Positions 1-6,491 of a stretch of DNA of 7,485 nucleotides are shown here, piece after piece (position 1 is the stretch's first letter; each line of letters starts with the position of its first letter). The notes beneath the pieces were generated by a model. It saw only the letters and a list, made by a program, of their open reading frames with translations. It made no database searches and was not told the origin of the DNA. The position numbers were made by a program, and so were the translations under genes. The stretch comes from CBFDBT01 sp965603115 (lineage in GTDB: Bacteria; Pseudomonadota; Alphaproteobacteria; Sphingomonadales; Kordiimonadaceae), in assembly GCA_965603115.1 (NCBI GenBank), contig CBFDBT010000133.1, positions 1 to 7,485 of the forward strand. The letters run 5' to 3'.

Positions 1-1
1 A

Positions 2-1204
2 CCTGAAGCTTATGCATTCAGTAGTGTAGACTTTAACGGCATGGCTCAGGAGTATGGGCGTGTGGGTGGCATGGATCGCATGGCTACTTTGGTCAAAGCA
101 GTTCGCGCTGAACGCCCTGACAATACTCTTCTCCTTGATGGGGGCGACACTTGGCAAGGTTCCTATACTTCCCTTCAGACCGACGGTGAAGATATGGTGC
201 GTGTGATGAACAAGCTAGGTGTTGACGCGATGACATCTCACTGGGAGTTCACCTATGGCGCCGAGCGCGTCCTGGAGCTGATTGACAAGCTGGATTTCCC
301 ATTTCTAGCAGGTAATGTTGTTGATACAGAGTGGGAAGAATCTGTTTTTGAGGGCACAAAGTTTTTTGAACGTGGTGGTGTTAGTGTTGCTGTGATCGGA
401 CAGGCATTTCCCTATACCCCTATCGCTAACCCCAGATATATGATGTCTGAATGGTCCTTTGGTATTAGAGAGAGTTTGGTTCGCGAGCAAGTGAAGGCGG
501 CTCGAGTGAATGGCGCTGAACTCGTCGTTCTTTTGAGCCACAATGGTTTCGATGTTGACCGCAAGCTGGCATCGCGCGTCGATGGAATTGATGTTATTCT
601 AACAGGTCACACGCATGATGCTATTCCGGCTCCCATAAAGGTGAATAATACTCTGTTAATTGCCTCTGGGTCACATGGGAAATTCCTATCGAGACTGGAT
701 CTGGATGTAAAAAATGGCAAGGTCGTAGATTATAATTTCCGGCTAATGCCTATCCTTTCAGATAGCATAGAAAAAGATGCTGAGATGGATAATCTAATTA
801 AAGAAATCCGCGCTCCGCATGAAGAAAAACTAAACACTGTACTCGCCCGCACGGAAAATGTGCTTTATCGTCGCGGTAATTTTAACGGTACTTTTGATGA
901 TGTTATATGTGACGCACTTCTTGAACAACGTGATGCAGAAATTTCTCTTTCTCCCGGGTTCCGCTGGGGGTCTTCACTTCCAGGTGGTCACGATATTACA
1001 GTTGAAGATGTTTATAACCAAACGGCTATCACCTATCCAAGTGCATACAGAAATGAGATGACCGGCGGAAACTTAAAGCTAATCCTCGAAGATGTGGCTG
1101 ATAATATCTTTAACCCTGACCCTTATTACCAGCAAGGCGGAGATATGGTACGTGTTGGCGGCAATAGCTACACTATTCGCCCCAAGAATGGAATGGGGAA
1201 ATGA
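2..1204 (+). CDS. soxB: Thiosulfohydrolase SoxB, 5' partial, ended early by an in-frame TGA
   Basis: SoxB is a periplasmic dimanganese enzyme of the 5'-nucleotidase/metallophosphatase family that removes sulfate from the cysteine S-thiosulfonate on SoxYZ. The frame is open from base 2 (PEAYAFSSVDFNG precedes the first ATG at 41), so the gene starts outside the window; roughly the first 100 residues, with the export signal and first metal motif, are missing. Counting from the ATG at 41, I see the metal-site motifs DGGDTW (33-38), SHWEFTYG (66-73), GNV (91-93), LLSHNG (164-169) and TGHTHD (188-193), then the C-terminal substrate domain with SPGFRWG (304-310) and GGDMVRVGG (367-374). The catalytic domain is therefore intact as far as it can be seen. 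The TGA at 1202-1204 falls where I recall homologues reading MG-x-R-IS, so it probably replaces an Arg codon (CGA to TGA). The matching tail continues in the same frame. Identity is near certain; whether the product works is open. Confidence 0.93.
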   Translation, partial: PEAYAFSSVDFNGMAQEYGRVGGMDRMATLVKAVRAERPDNTLLLDGGDTWQGSYTSLQTDGEDMVRVMNKLGVDAMTSHWEFTYGAERVLELIDKLDFPFLAGNVVDTEWEESVFEGTKFFERGGVSVAVIGQAFPYTPIANPRYMMSEWSFGIRESLVREQVKAARVNGAELVVLLSHNGFDVDRKLASRVDGIDVILTGHTHDAIPAPIKVNNTLLIASGSHGKFLSRLDLDVKNGKVVDYNFRLMPILSDSIEKDAEMDNLIKEIRAPHEEKLNTVLARTENVLYRRGNFNGTFDDVICDALLEQRDAEISLSPGFRWGSSLPGGHDITVEDVYNQTAITYPSAYRNEMTGGNLKLILEDVADNIFNPDPYYQQGGDMVRVGGNSYTIRPKNGMGK

Positions 1205-1396
1205 ATATCTAACCTAACGTCACTCAAAACAGGCGCGCCGATTGAAGATGATAAAACTTACATAGTTGCTGGATGGGCATCAGTTAATGAAGCGACGACC
1301 GGCCCTGCTATCTATGATGTGATGACCGATTACTTGCGAGAGAAAAAGGTTGTCAGCGGCGCTGAACGCGGAACCGTTGAAATAGTAGGTATGTAG
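1205..1396 (+). pseudogene. soxB: Severed C-terminal tail of SoxB (63 codons), in frame after the premature TGA
   Basis: Reading on past the TGA in the same frame gives ISNLTSLKTG, then a stretch with KTYIVAGWASVNE, and an end at VEIVGM followed by TAG at 1394-1396. This resembles the usual SoxB C-terminus (RISD..., KTY-VAGWA, a closing L/I-VG-). No frameshift is needed and the whole tail is preserved, so the lesion is one codon and looks recent, or the stop is read through, or it is a base-call error. There is no start codon with a convincing Shine-Dalgarno that would let this piece be made alone. It would lie in the substrate-binding domain, so its loss would probably harm folding. Confidence 0.85.
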
Positions 1397-1400
1397 TTTA

Positions 1401-1424
1401 ATAGCTTAACTAAAGAATATTGAT
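1401..1424 (+). repeat. Left terminal inverted repeat
   Basis: This is the left arm of a perfect 24-bp inverted repeat whose other arm is at 1642-1665. The match stops sharply on both sides: base 1400 (A) does not pair with 1666 (A), and 1425 (C) does not pair with 1641 (A). It is AT-rich and starts 4 nt beyond the TAG that would end full-length soxB. Confidence 0.92.
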
Positions 1425-1451
1425 CACCTTTGACAAGGAATATTTTAAGTC

Positions 1452-1673
1452 ATGACAAAGAATGTTTTGAATAATGATGTGGTTCATCATGTGAGAAATA
1501 TAATAGCGGCATGGTTTAAAATAACCTTGCTTTCAGTGACTGCCCCAAGCATTTTTGGTGCATCATGGCTCTTGAAAGGTGAACCACATCTCTCCGCAAG
1601 CCGTTCCTGCCAAAAAGGCTTGGGACAAGGCATCAAATTTAATCAATATTCTTTAGTTAAGCTATATGTTTGA
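1452..1673 (+). CDS. Small ORF inside the inverted-repeat element, doubtful gene
   Basis: This is a 73-codon reading frame that I do not recognise. An AAGGAA at 1435-1440 lies about 12 nt before the ATG, a somewhat long spacing. The middle (about residues 18-41) is hydrophobic enough for one membrane segment; the rest is basic and of low character. Its last codons are the right terminal repeat, and it stops 8 nt inside soxV in another frame. That overlap could couple soxV translation to it, which would matter because soxV has no evident ribosome-binding site of its own. Nothing in its composition argues for a conserved protein, so it is most likely a chance frame. Confidence 0.2.
   Translation: MTKNVLNNDVVHHVRNIIAAWFKITLLSVTAPSIFGASWLLKGEPHLSASRSCQKGLGQGIKFNQYSLVKLYV
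1642..1665 (-). repeat. Right terminal inverted repeat, abutting the soxV start codon
   Basis: This is the right arm, the reverse complement of 1401-1424. Its last base immediately precedes the soxV ATG at 1666. It therefore occupies the place where a Shine-Dalgarno sequence would normally be, and it contains no purine-rich ribosome-binding motif. Confidence 0.92.
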
Positions 1674-2403
1674 TATAGGATTATTTGGCGCTTTTGTGGC
1701 CGGACTACTCAGCTTTTTGTCCCCATGCGTATTGCCACTTGTCCCTCCTTATTTGTGTTTTTTAGCAGGATCATCTTTAGATCAATTGATAGAGGACCAT
1801 GAAGAGAACGCGCAAATCCGTCGCCAAGCTATCGTGAATGCTGTTCTCTTCGTAATAGGTTTTAATATAATTTTTATATCCTTGGGTGCCACGGCCACTT
1901 TCTTTGGTCAGATGGTAGCTGAAAATATGCATATTTTATCAAAGTTTGCTGGAGGCCTGATCATCATTATGGGGCTTCACTTTGCAGGCGTGATCCGCAT
2001 TCCTTTCCTTTATATGGAAAAACGCTATCACCATAAAGAAGCACCTTTGGGATATATAGGCGCGATTCTGGTCGGGATGGCTTTTGCCTTTGGCTGGACA
2101 CCATGTGTGGGGCCAGTACTGGCAACAATATTGATGATAGCGGCAGGAGGTGACACTCCGACAGATGGCATGACGCTTCTTGCCGCCTACGGCATTGGCA
2201 TTGGCATTCCATTCATTGTAGCTGCTTTTGCAATCGGCCCCTTCCTGCGTTGGTCAGCTAGATTTAGGTCCAAATTGGGGACTATCGAAAAAGTGATGGG
2301 CGGCCTTTTGGTTATTACCGGATTAATGATTATGTTCGGATGGATGAATGAACTTGGCTTTTTCATTCAAAAAATGCTGCCCCAGTTGGGAGAGATTGGA
2401 TGA
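1666..2403 (+). CDS. soxV: SoxV, CcdA/DsbD-type membrane thiol-disulfide transporter
   Basis: SoxV moves reducing equivalents from cytoplasmic thioredoxin across the inner membrane to periplasmic SoxW, which keeps the Sox carrier proteins reduced. The 245-residue product has the CcdA fold: about six hydrophobic segments (near 5-30, 57-81, 92-112, 129-157, 169-194 and 210-228). The two redox-active cysteines sit in their classic settings, SFLSPCVLPLVPPY (Cys21) and FGWTPCVGP (Cys147). The length is normal. The ATG at 1666 is the right start by family, since the next residues already form the first helix, but no Shine-Dalgarno precedes it; the right arm of the inverted-repeat element ends at the base before it. 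The gene overlaps soxW by 4 nt (ATGA). It could equally be called ccdA; its place between soxB and soxW supports the Sox role. Confidence 0.9.
   Translation: MFDIGLFGAFVAGLLSFLSPCVLPLVPPYLCFLAGSSLDQLIEDHEENAQIRRQAIVNAVLFVIGFNIIFISLGATATFFGQMVAENMHILSKFAGGLIIIMGLHFAGVIRIPFLYMEKRYHHKEAPLGYIGAILVGMAFAFGWTPCVGPVLATILMIAAGGDTPTDGMTLLAAYGIGIGIPFIVAAFAIGPFLRWSARFRSKLGTIEKVMGGLLVITGLMIMFGWMNELGFFIQKMLPQLGEIG
2388..2393 (+). promoter_or_regulatory. Ribosome-binding site for soxW
   Basis: GGGAGA lies inside the end of soxV, about 7 nt before the soxW ATG at 2400. It supports that start and suggests that soxW is translated both by its own site and by coupling to soxV. Confidence 0.6.
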
Positions 2404-2993
2404 TTTTTCATCGCACATTAGTTGCTATAGTTTTGACTTGGCTGCTGATCACACCTGTTTATGCACAGGGAAAAGACCAAGTCAGCACATTGGTCATGAT
2501 TGAAGAGGGCATGTATACGCATTCATGGTTTCTCAATAGCTTTCTCGAACTGAGGGAAGATTTGAATGAATCCGCAGCTGAAGGCAAGGCCCTTGTAGTA
2601 ATTTGGACGCAAAAGGGCTGCATCTACTGTGAACGGCTTATGAAAACCACCATAAACGACCCAAAAGTGAATGCCTTCATGCGGGAAAACTTTAGTGTGG
2701 TGCAATTGAATAAATATGGCGGGCGTGAAGTTACTGATTTTGAAGGGGAGACTTTGCCTGAAAATGTTATGGCCCGTAAATTCAGAGTTGCTTATACGCC
2801 TACAGTTCAGTTTTTTGTAGCAGATAGCCCCGCTAATGACGGAGAGCCCATTGATGTCGAGGCATTGAATGTCCCGGGCTACCTTCCACCTAAGCAATTT
2901 TATCGCCTTCTTGAATTCGTAAAGGATCGTCGATTTAAAGAAGAGTCACTAATCAGTTTTCTGAAAAATGTGGAAGGGACGCTGGAGCGTTGA
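2400..2993 (+). CDS. soxW: SoxW, periplasmic thioredoxin-like protein
   Basis: SoxW is a periplasmic thioredoxin reduced by SoxV; it is thought to keep the SoxYZ cysteine in its active thiol state. The 197-residue product has a signal peptide (hydrophobic 7-20, likely cut after VYA at 20-22). A thioredoxin-like fold follows, with the active site KGCIYC (Cys74, Cys77) after the strand ALVVIWT (64-70) and the cis-proline loop YTPT (Pro134) before the strand VQFFV. The CxYC-type site and the long insert between the active site and the cis-proline fit the SoxW/thioredoxin-fold-2 group rather than ordinary TrxA. The start overlaps the soxV stop (ATGA), and soxC follows 19 nt after the stop, which indicates co-transcription. 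A general DsbD-dependent thioredoxin is the alternative, made unlikely by the neighbours. Confidence 0.87.
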   Translation: MIFHRTLVAIVLTWLLITPVYAQGKDQVSTLVMIEEGMYTHSWFLNSFLELREDLNESAAEGKALVVIWTQKGCIYCERLMKTTINDPKVNAFMRENFSVVQLNKYGGREVTDFEGETLPENVMARKFRVAYTPTVQFFVADSPANDGEPIDVEALNVPGYLPPKQFYRLLEFVKDRRFKEESLISFLKNVEGTLER

Positions 2994-3012
2994 TAACACC
3001 AGTGAATTTGCC

Positions 3013-4284
3013 ATGGCTAAAAAAGAAAAGCAGAAACATTCGATTGAAAACCTCCATAGACGAAGGTTGATGCTTGGCGGCGTCGCTTCTGCGGGTAGTG
3101 CTTTAGTGACTATACCTGGAATCGCGAAATCACAGGAAAGTTTACCTGGCTGGTCCAGAAAGCTTGGTACTGGTGTTGATGCATATCCTTATGGTCTACC
3201 TTCACCGCATGAAAACCATGTTCAACGACGGACAGTAGACTGGTTAACGCCAACAAAAGAAGCTTCTGTCAATTTCACCCCTCTTCATGAACTTGATGGA
3301 ATTATCACGCCCAATGGTTTGTGCTTTGAGCGACATCATGGTGGCGCCGCTGACATTGACCCTACCAAACATAGCCTGACCTTACATGGGCTTGTAGATA
3401 GGCCTTTGCGGTGGACAGTTGATGAATTGCGTCAATTTCCGCATGAAAATCATATCCATTTTCTAGAGTGTGCATCGAACACAGGCATGGAATGGCGAGG
3501 GGCCCAGATGGATGGTGTTCAGTTTACGCATGGCATGGTGCATTGTGTGGAATATACCGGTGTAAAGCTTTCCACCTTACTGGACTATGCAGGCATAAAA
3601 TCAAAAGCGGCTTGGCTGTTGGTTGAAGGCGCTGATGCTGCTGGTATGACACGGTCACTACCTATATCGAAGGCTATGGATGATGTGCTGATTGCCTGGT
3701 CAATGAATGGCGAACGTCTTCGGCGAGAACAGGGCTATCCGCTTCGCCTTGTTGTACCAGGGTGGGAAGGCAATTTATGGATCAAATGGCTCAGACGTAT
3801 CGAAGTTGGGGATCAGCCATGGCATACCCGTGAAGAAACATCTCGCTACACAGACCTTATGCCCGATGGAATTGCCCGCCAATTTTCATGGGCTATGGGG
3901 GTAAAGTCCGTTATCACCAGCCCTAGCCCCCAAAAAGCAATGAATAGAAAAGGTCCATGTCAAATCACGGGTCTGGCCTGGACTGGCGGCGGGCGCATCA
4001 AACATGTGGATATTTCAGTGGATGGCGGGCGCAACTGGCGTGAAGCAAAACTATCTGGTCTTGTTTTACCTCACGCTTTAACGCGTTTTAATTTTAACTG
4101 GGACTGGCAGGGCGAAGAGGCATTGATCATGTCACGGGCCGTAGATGAAACGGGCAGTGTCCAACCGACAATATCTCAATTACGAAAGGTGCGGGGCGAG
4201 AACTCTACCTCTCATAATAATGCTATTCAGACGTGGCGCATCCATCCAAATGGGAAGGTTGAAAATGTTCAGTTGTCCACCTAA
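3013..4284 (+). CDS. soxC: SoxC, molybdopterin subunit of sulfane dehydrogenase SoxCD
   Basis: With SoxD this periplasmic enzyme oxidises the sulfane sulfur left on SoxYZ, a six-electron step that avoids sulfur globule build-up. It belongs to the sulfite-oxidase family. The chosen start gives 423 residues, and numbers here count from it. A twin-arginine signal with HRRRLMLGG leads, followed by a hydrophobic stretch, as expected for a cofactor-loaded protein. The oxidoreductase molybdopterin domain follows: FERHH (105-109) probably supplies the anion-binding Arg/His, and FLECASN holds the molybdenum ligand Cys153. PGWEGNLWIKWLRRIEV and the dimerisation domain (DISVDGGRNW) complete the family pattern. 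An in-frame ATG at 2968 would overlap soxW and add 15 residues before the Tat signal; I prefer 3013. Neither start has a clear Shine-Dalgarno, so coupling to soxW is likely. The gene overlaps soxD by 20 nt. Confidence 0.92.
   Translation: MAKKEKQKHSIENLHRRRLMLGGVASAGSALVTIPGIAKSQESLPGWSRKLGTGVDAYPYGLPSPHENHVQRRTVDWLTPTKEASVNFTPLHELDGIITPNGLCFERHHGGAADIDPTKHSLTLHGLVDRPLRWTVDELRQFPHENHIHFLECASNTGMEWRGAQMDGVQFTHGMVHCVEYTGVKLSTLLDYAGIKSKAAWLLVEGADAAGMTRSLPISKAMDDVLIAWSMNGERLRREQGYPLRLVVPGWEGNLWIKWLRRIEVGDQPWHTREETSRYTDLMPDGIARQFSWAMGVKSVITSPSPQKAMNRKGPCQITGLAWTGGGRIKHVDISVDGGRNWREAKLSGLVLPHALTRFNFNWDWQGEEALIMSRAVDETGSVQPTISQLRKVRGENSTSHNNAIQTWRIHPNGKVENVQLST
4252..4258 (+). promoter_or_regulatory. 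Ribosome-binding site for soxD
   Basis: GGGAAGG lies within the last codons of soxC, 6 nt before the ATG at 4265. It decides the soxD start against the longer in-frame ATG at 4145, which would place 40 non-signal residues before the signal peptide. Confidence 0.75.
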
Positions 4285-4897
4285 ATTTTTATTAGCTTCG
4301 CTGGTACTAGCACTTTCAAGTGCTGCCTTAGCTGATGACGCAGTAATAGGTCGTACTCCCAGTGCAAATGAAATAAAACTGTTGGATATTGACGTTCGAG
4401 CCGATGGTAAAGGTTTGCCGCAAGGGCAAGGGTCTGTGACAGACGGTGAGGTGCTTTACGATGAAAAGTGCGCTGACTGCCATGGAACTTTTGGCGAAGG
4501 CTCTGGGCGGTTCCCTGCTTTAGCGGGAGGTAACGGTACGCTTGATCAAGACCGACCAATGAAGACGGTGGGGAGCTATTGGCCCTACTCTGCTCCGCTT
4601 TTTGATTACACATATCGCACAATGCCGTTTGGGAATTCTCAATCTTTAAATGCAGATCAGACCTACGCAATTATCGCCTATGTCCTTTATTTAAATGATT
4701 TGGTGGAAGAAGACAGTGTGTTGGATAAAAATAGCTTGTCTAAGATCGTGATGCCAAATGCCAAAGGATTCATAAAAGCTGTTGATTTACCGGATACACC
4801 ACAAGATCGCTGTATGACGGATTGCAAGTCTGTGGTCGGTGTACATTCTCAGGCTGGAGCATTGGGTGTCACCCCTGTTGTGGGTAATAAAGAATGA
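4265..4897 (+). CDS. soxD: SoxD-type cytochrome c, short one-haem form
   Basis: SoxD is the haem partner of SoxC and passes its electrons to the respiratory chain. The product from the ATG at 4265 has 210 residues: a signal peptide ending ALA (21-23) before DD, then one class I cytochrome c domain. It has the haem motif CADCH (Cys69, Cys72, His73), the conserved TVGSYWPY segment, and MPFGN (Met120) as the probable distal ligand. A C-x3-C pair (Cys183, Cys187) near the end is also typical of SoxD N-terminal domains. The well-studied Paracoccus SoxD is about 380 residues with two haems; here the protein stops where the second haem domain would begin, and the next gene starts within the stop codon, so the short form looks genuine. 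A SorB-like sulfite dehydrogenase subunit is the alternative, but the sequence looks more like SoxD. Confidence 0.87.
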   Translation: MFSCPPKFLLASLVLALSSAALADDAVIGRTPSANEIKLLDIDVRADGKGLPQGQGSVTDGEVLYDEKCADCHGTFGEGSGRFPALAGGNGTLDQDRPMKTVGSYWPYSAPLFDYTYRTMPFGNSQSLNADQTYAIIAYVLYLNDLVEEDSVLDKNSLSKIVMPNAKGFIKAVDLPDTPQDRCMTDCKSVVGVHSQAGALGVTPVVGNKE

Positions 4898-6417
4898 AAT
4901 CAATGAGAGTCCAGCATATTATACTTAGCACCTCGGTAGCGCTTAACGCTGTGGCTGCTATGGTGGTCGAGATTGTGGCGGGTCGATTGATGGCGCCATA
5001 TTTTGGTATGTCTTTATATACGTGGACTACAGTGATTGGTGTTGTCCTTGCAGGGTTAACATTGGGCCATTGGATTGGTGGTCGACTTGCTGAAAAAGTT
5101 GATATTTTAAAAGCTATGGCTGGGGCCTTCGCTGGCGGTGCAATAGCGACATTACTTGTTTTGCCAATTTTAAAATTTGTAGCTATTGAGCTTGGTCAAG
5201 GCGTTTCATCGCTTGGCGCAGCTATTGCCCTGACAGGATTTGCCGCTTTCTTCTTACCCAGTTTTCTCGCGGGTCTTATCCAGCCTTTGGCAACAAAATT
5301 AGCACTCGATCTTGAAGGACGGGCGGCAGGGCCTGTTATCGGTCGTATGCTTGCTGCTGGAGCGTTTGGCAGTATCGGCGGAACATTCTTTGCTGGCTTT
5401 GTACTCATTTCATACTTGGGTTCATCCACCACTTTGCTACTGGTAGCGGGTGTGAATGCGCTTTTGGCCATAGTTTTTCTTGCTGGGCGCCAAAGGGTAT
5501 GGGGTGCGGTCACTTTAACAGCAATGTCTATATTCATGCTGCTAATGGTTCCAGCGCATTTCATGTCGACACCTTGCCATAAGGAAAGCAATTATTATTG
5601 TATTCAGGTCGATGAAGCAGACTTTATATCTGACAGACCTGGGCGCTTGATGGCTTTAGACCACCTCGTTCATTCCATTAATGATCGTGACGATCCGCAG
5701 TATCTGGAGAGTCCCTATATTCATTTTGTTGACGAAGTGGCTAGAGCAAAATTTGGAGACAAGGCCCTTAATGCTTTTTTTGTTGGCGGTGGTGCCTATA
5801 CCCTACCGCGGGCATTGCAAAGCCGGCAGCCCAACAGCCAGTTGACTATATCAGAAATTGATCCTGTGGTAACGCAAATGGCAATAGAAAAGCTATGGTA
5901 CAGCCCTTCGGATAATACACATATTATTGACAGGGATGCCCGTTTCACTTTGCAGTCTCTAGTGAGAGAAACTCCAAACACTAAGGGGAAATTTGATATC
6001 ATATTTGGGGACGCATTTCATGACATTGCCATTCCACCACATTTGGTAACAGACGAATTTAATAAATTGGTAGCAACAAATCTGAAAGCTAATGGAATTT
6101 ATGCTCTCAATGTTATTGATGATCCGCGACGTATGGCATTTCTCTTGAGTATGATAAAAACATTGCGGTTAAGTTTTTCTCATGTTCAAGCTTGGTATAG
6201 CCCAATGGATATAGGTGGCGGGGACCGTGCAACATTCATCCTTCTAGCTTCTCAAGAACCATTAAGTCTAAAAAAGACACATAAATCTGTTTATGGAGCC
6301 CCGCGAATATGGGCTCGTTTGAATGACAGCAAATATGATATTGAAAACAAAGGCTTCATACTTATTGATGATTATGTTCCGGTAGACAGGCTGCTTTCAG
6401 GGTTTTGGTTTTCTTGA
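4894..6417 (+). CDS. Membrane protein with a C-terminal spermidine-synthase-like domain
   Basis: This 507-residue protein looks like a 'fused MFS/spermidine synthase'. The N-terminal part has about seven hydrophobic segments (near 8-30, 43-63, 73-95, 106-137, 150-175, 178-198 and 203-223). A Rossmann methyltransferase-like domain of the polyamine synthase type follows from about 235: the glycine loop FFVGGGAYTLPR (295-306), acidic EID (321-323) for the nucleoside ribose, RDAR with Asp348, and FDIIFGDAF with Asp373 at the usual catalytic position. The reaction is unknown; many such proteins have not been shown to make spermidine. A Cys pair (Cys228, Cys236) sits just after the last helix. The ATG lies in ATGA at the soxD stop, so it is probably co-translated with soxD and made under the same conditions. 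A role tied to sulfur oxidation is inference from position only. Confidence 0.8.
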   Translation: MKSMRVQHIILSTSVALNAVAAMVVEIVAGRLMAPYFGMSLYTWTTVIGVVLAGLTLGHWIGGRLAEKVDILKAMAGAFAGGAIATLLVLPILKFVAIELGQGVSSLGAAIALTGFAAFFLPSFLAGLIQPLATKLALDLEGRAAGPVIGRMLAAGAFGSIGGTFFAGFVLISYLGSSTTLLLVAGVNALLAIVFLAGRQRVWGAVTLTAMSIFMLLMVPAHFMSTPCHKESNYYCIQVDEADFISDRPGRLMALDHLVHSINDRDDPQYLESPYIHFVDEVARAKFGDKALNAFFVGGGAYTLPRALQSRQPNSQLTISEIDPVVTQMAIEKLWYSPSDNTHIIDRDARFTLQSLVRETPNTKGKFDIIFGDAFHDIAIPPHLVTDEFNKLVATNLKANGIYALNVIDDPRRMAFLLSMIKTLRLSFSHVQAWYSPMDIGGGDRATFILLASQEPLSLKKTHKSVYGAPRIWARLNDSKYDIENKGFILIDDYVPVDRLLSGFWFS

Positions 6418-6442
6418 CATACTATTAGTAGCAAATTTTAAA
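6414..6442 (+). promoter_or_regulatory. Candidate sigma-70-type promoter for the porin gene
   Basis: A consensus -35 TTGACA (6414-6419) overlaps the stop codon of the preceding gene. It is followed at 17-nt spacing by TTTAAA (6437-6442), four of six matches to the -10 consensus. Transcription would begin near 6450 and give a leader of about 150 nt. A perfect TATAAT at 6523-6528 is a rival -10, but it has no -35 at proper spacing. Prediction is by eye only. Confidence 0.4.
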
Positions 6443-6491
6443 CTTATAAGGAGAAGTAATACAAGAAAAACGATAATATGTTACAAAAATA

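Larger units (their letters stand above)
1401..1665. mobile_element. MITE-like element, 265 bp, with perfect 24-bp terminal inverted repeats
   Basis: Bases 1401-1424 are the exact reverse complement of 1642-1665. The outer ends read ATAGCTTAAC on the left and GTTAAGCTAT on the right. A chance 24-bp match at this distance is very unlikely. The element begins 4 nt after the ancestral soxB stop (1394-1396) and ends at the base before the soxV ATG, so it makes up almost the whole intergenic gap. The interior has a second perfect inverted repeat (1476-1486 with 1580-1590) and encodes no recognisable transposase, which fits a non-autonomous miniature element. If the outermost A/T pair is host sequence, a TA at each border (1402-1403, 1663-1664) would match the TA duplication of IS630/Tc1-type elements, but this is ambiguous; no longer target duplication is visible. 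The alternative is a large cis-acting RNA stem that did not arise by transposition. Confidence 0.6.

Noticed and set aside
1202..1204. TGA in soxB as a selenocysteine codon
   Set aside because: The aligned position in SoxB is, from memory, an Arg and not a catalytic Cys, and no convincing SECIS-like hairpin follows the TGA.
1430..1446. Promoter for soxV at TTGACA (1430-1435)
   Set aside because: No -10 hexamer is found at 16-18 nt spacing; the TATTTT at 1441 is too close.
2968..3012. Longer soxC start at 2968
   Set aside because: It would overlap soxW by 26 nt, lacks a Shine-Dalgarno, and adds 15 residues ahead of an otherwise complete twin-arginine signal.
4145..4264. Longer soxD start at 4145
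   Set aside because: It adds 40 residues before a good signal peptide and overlaps soxC by 140 nt; the ATG at 4265 has a well-placed GGGAAGG.
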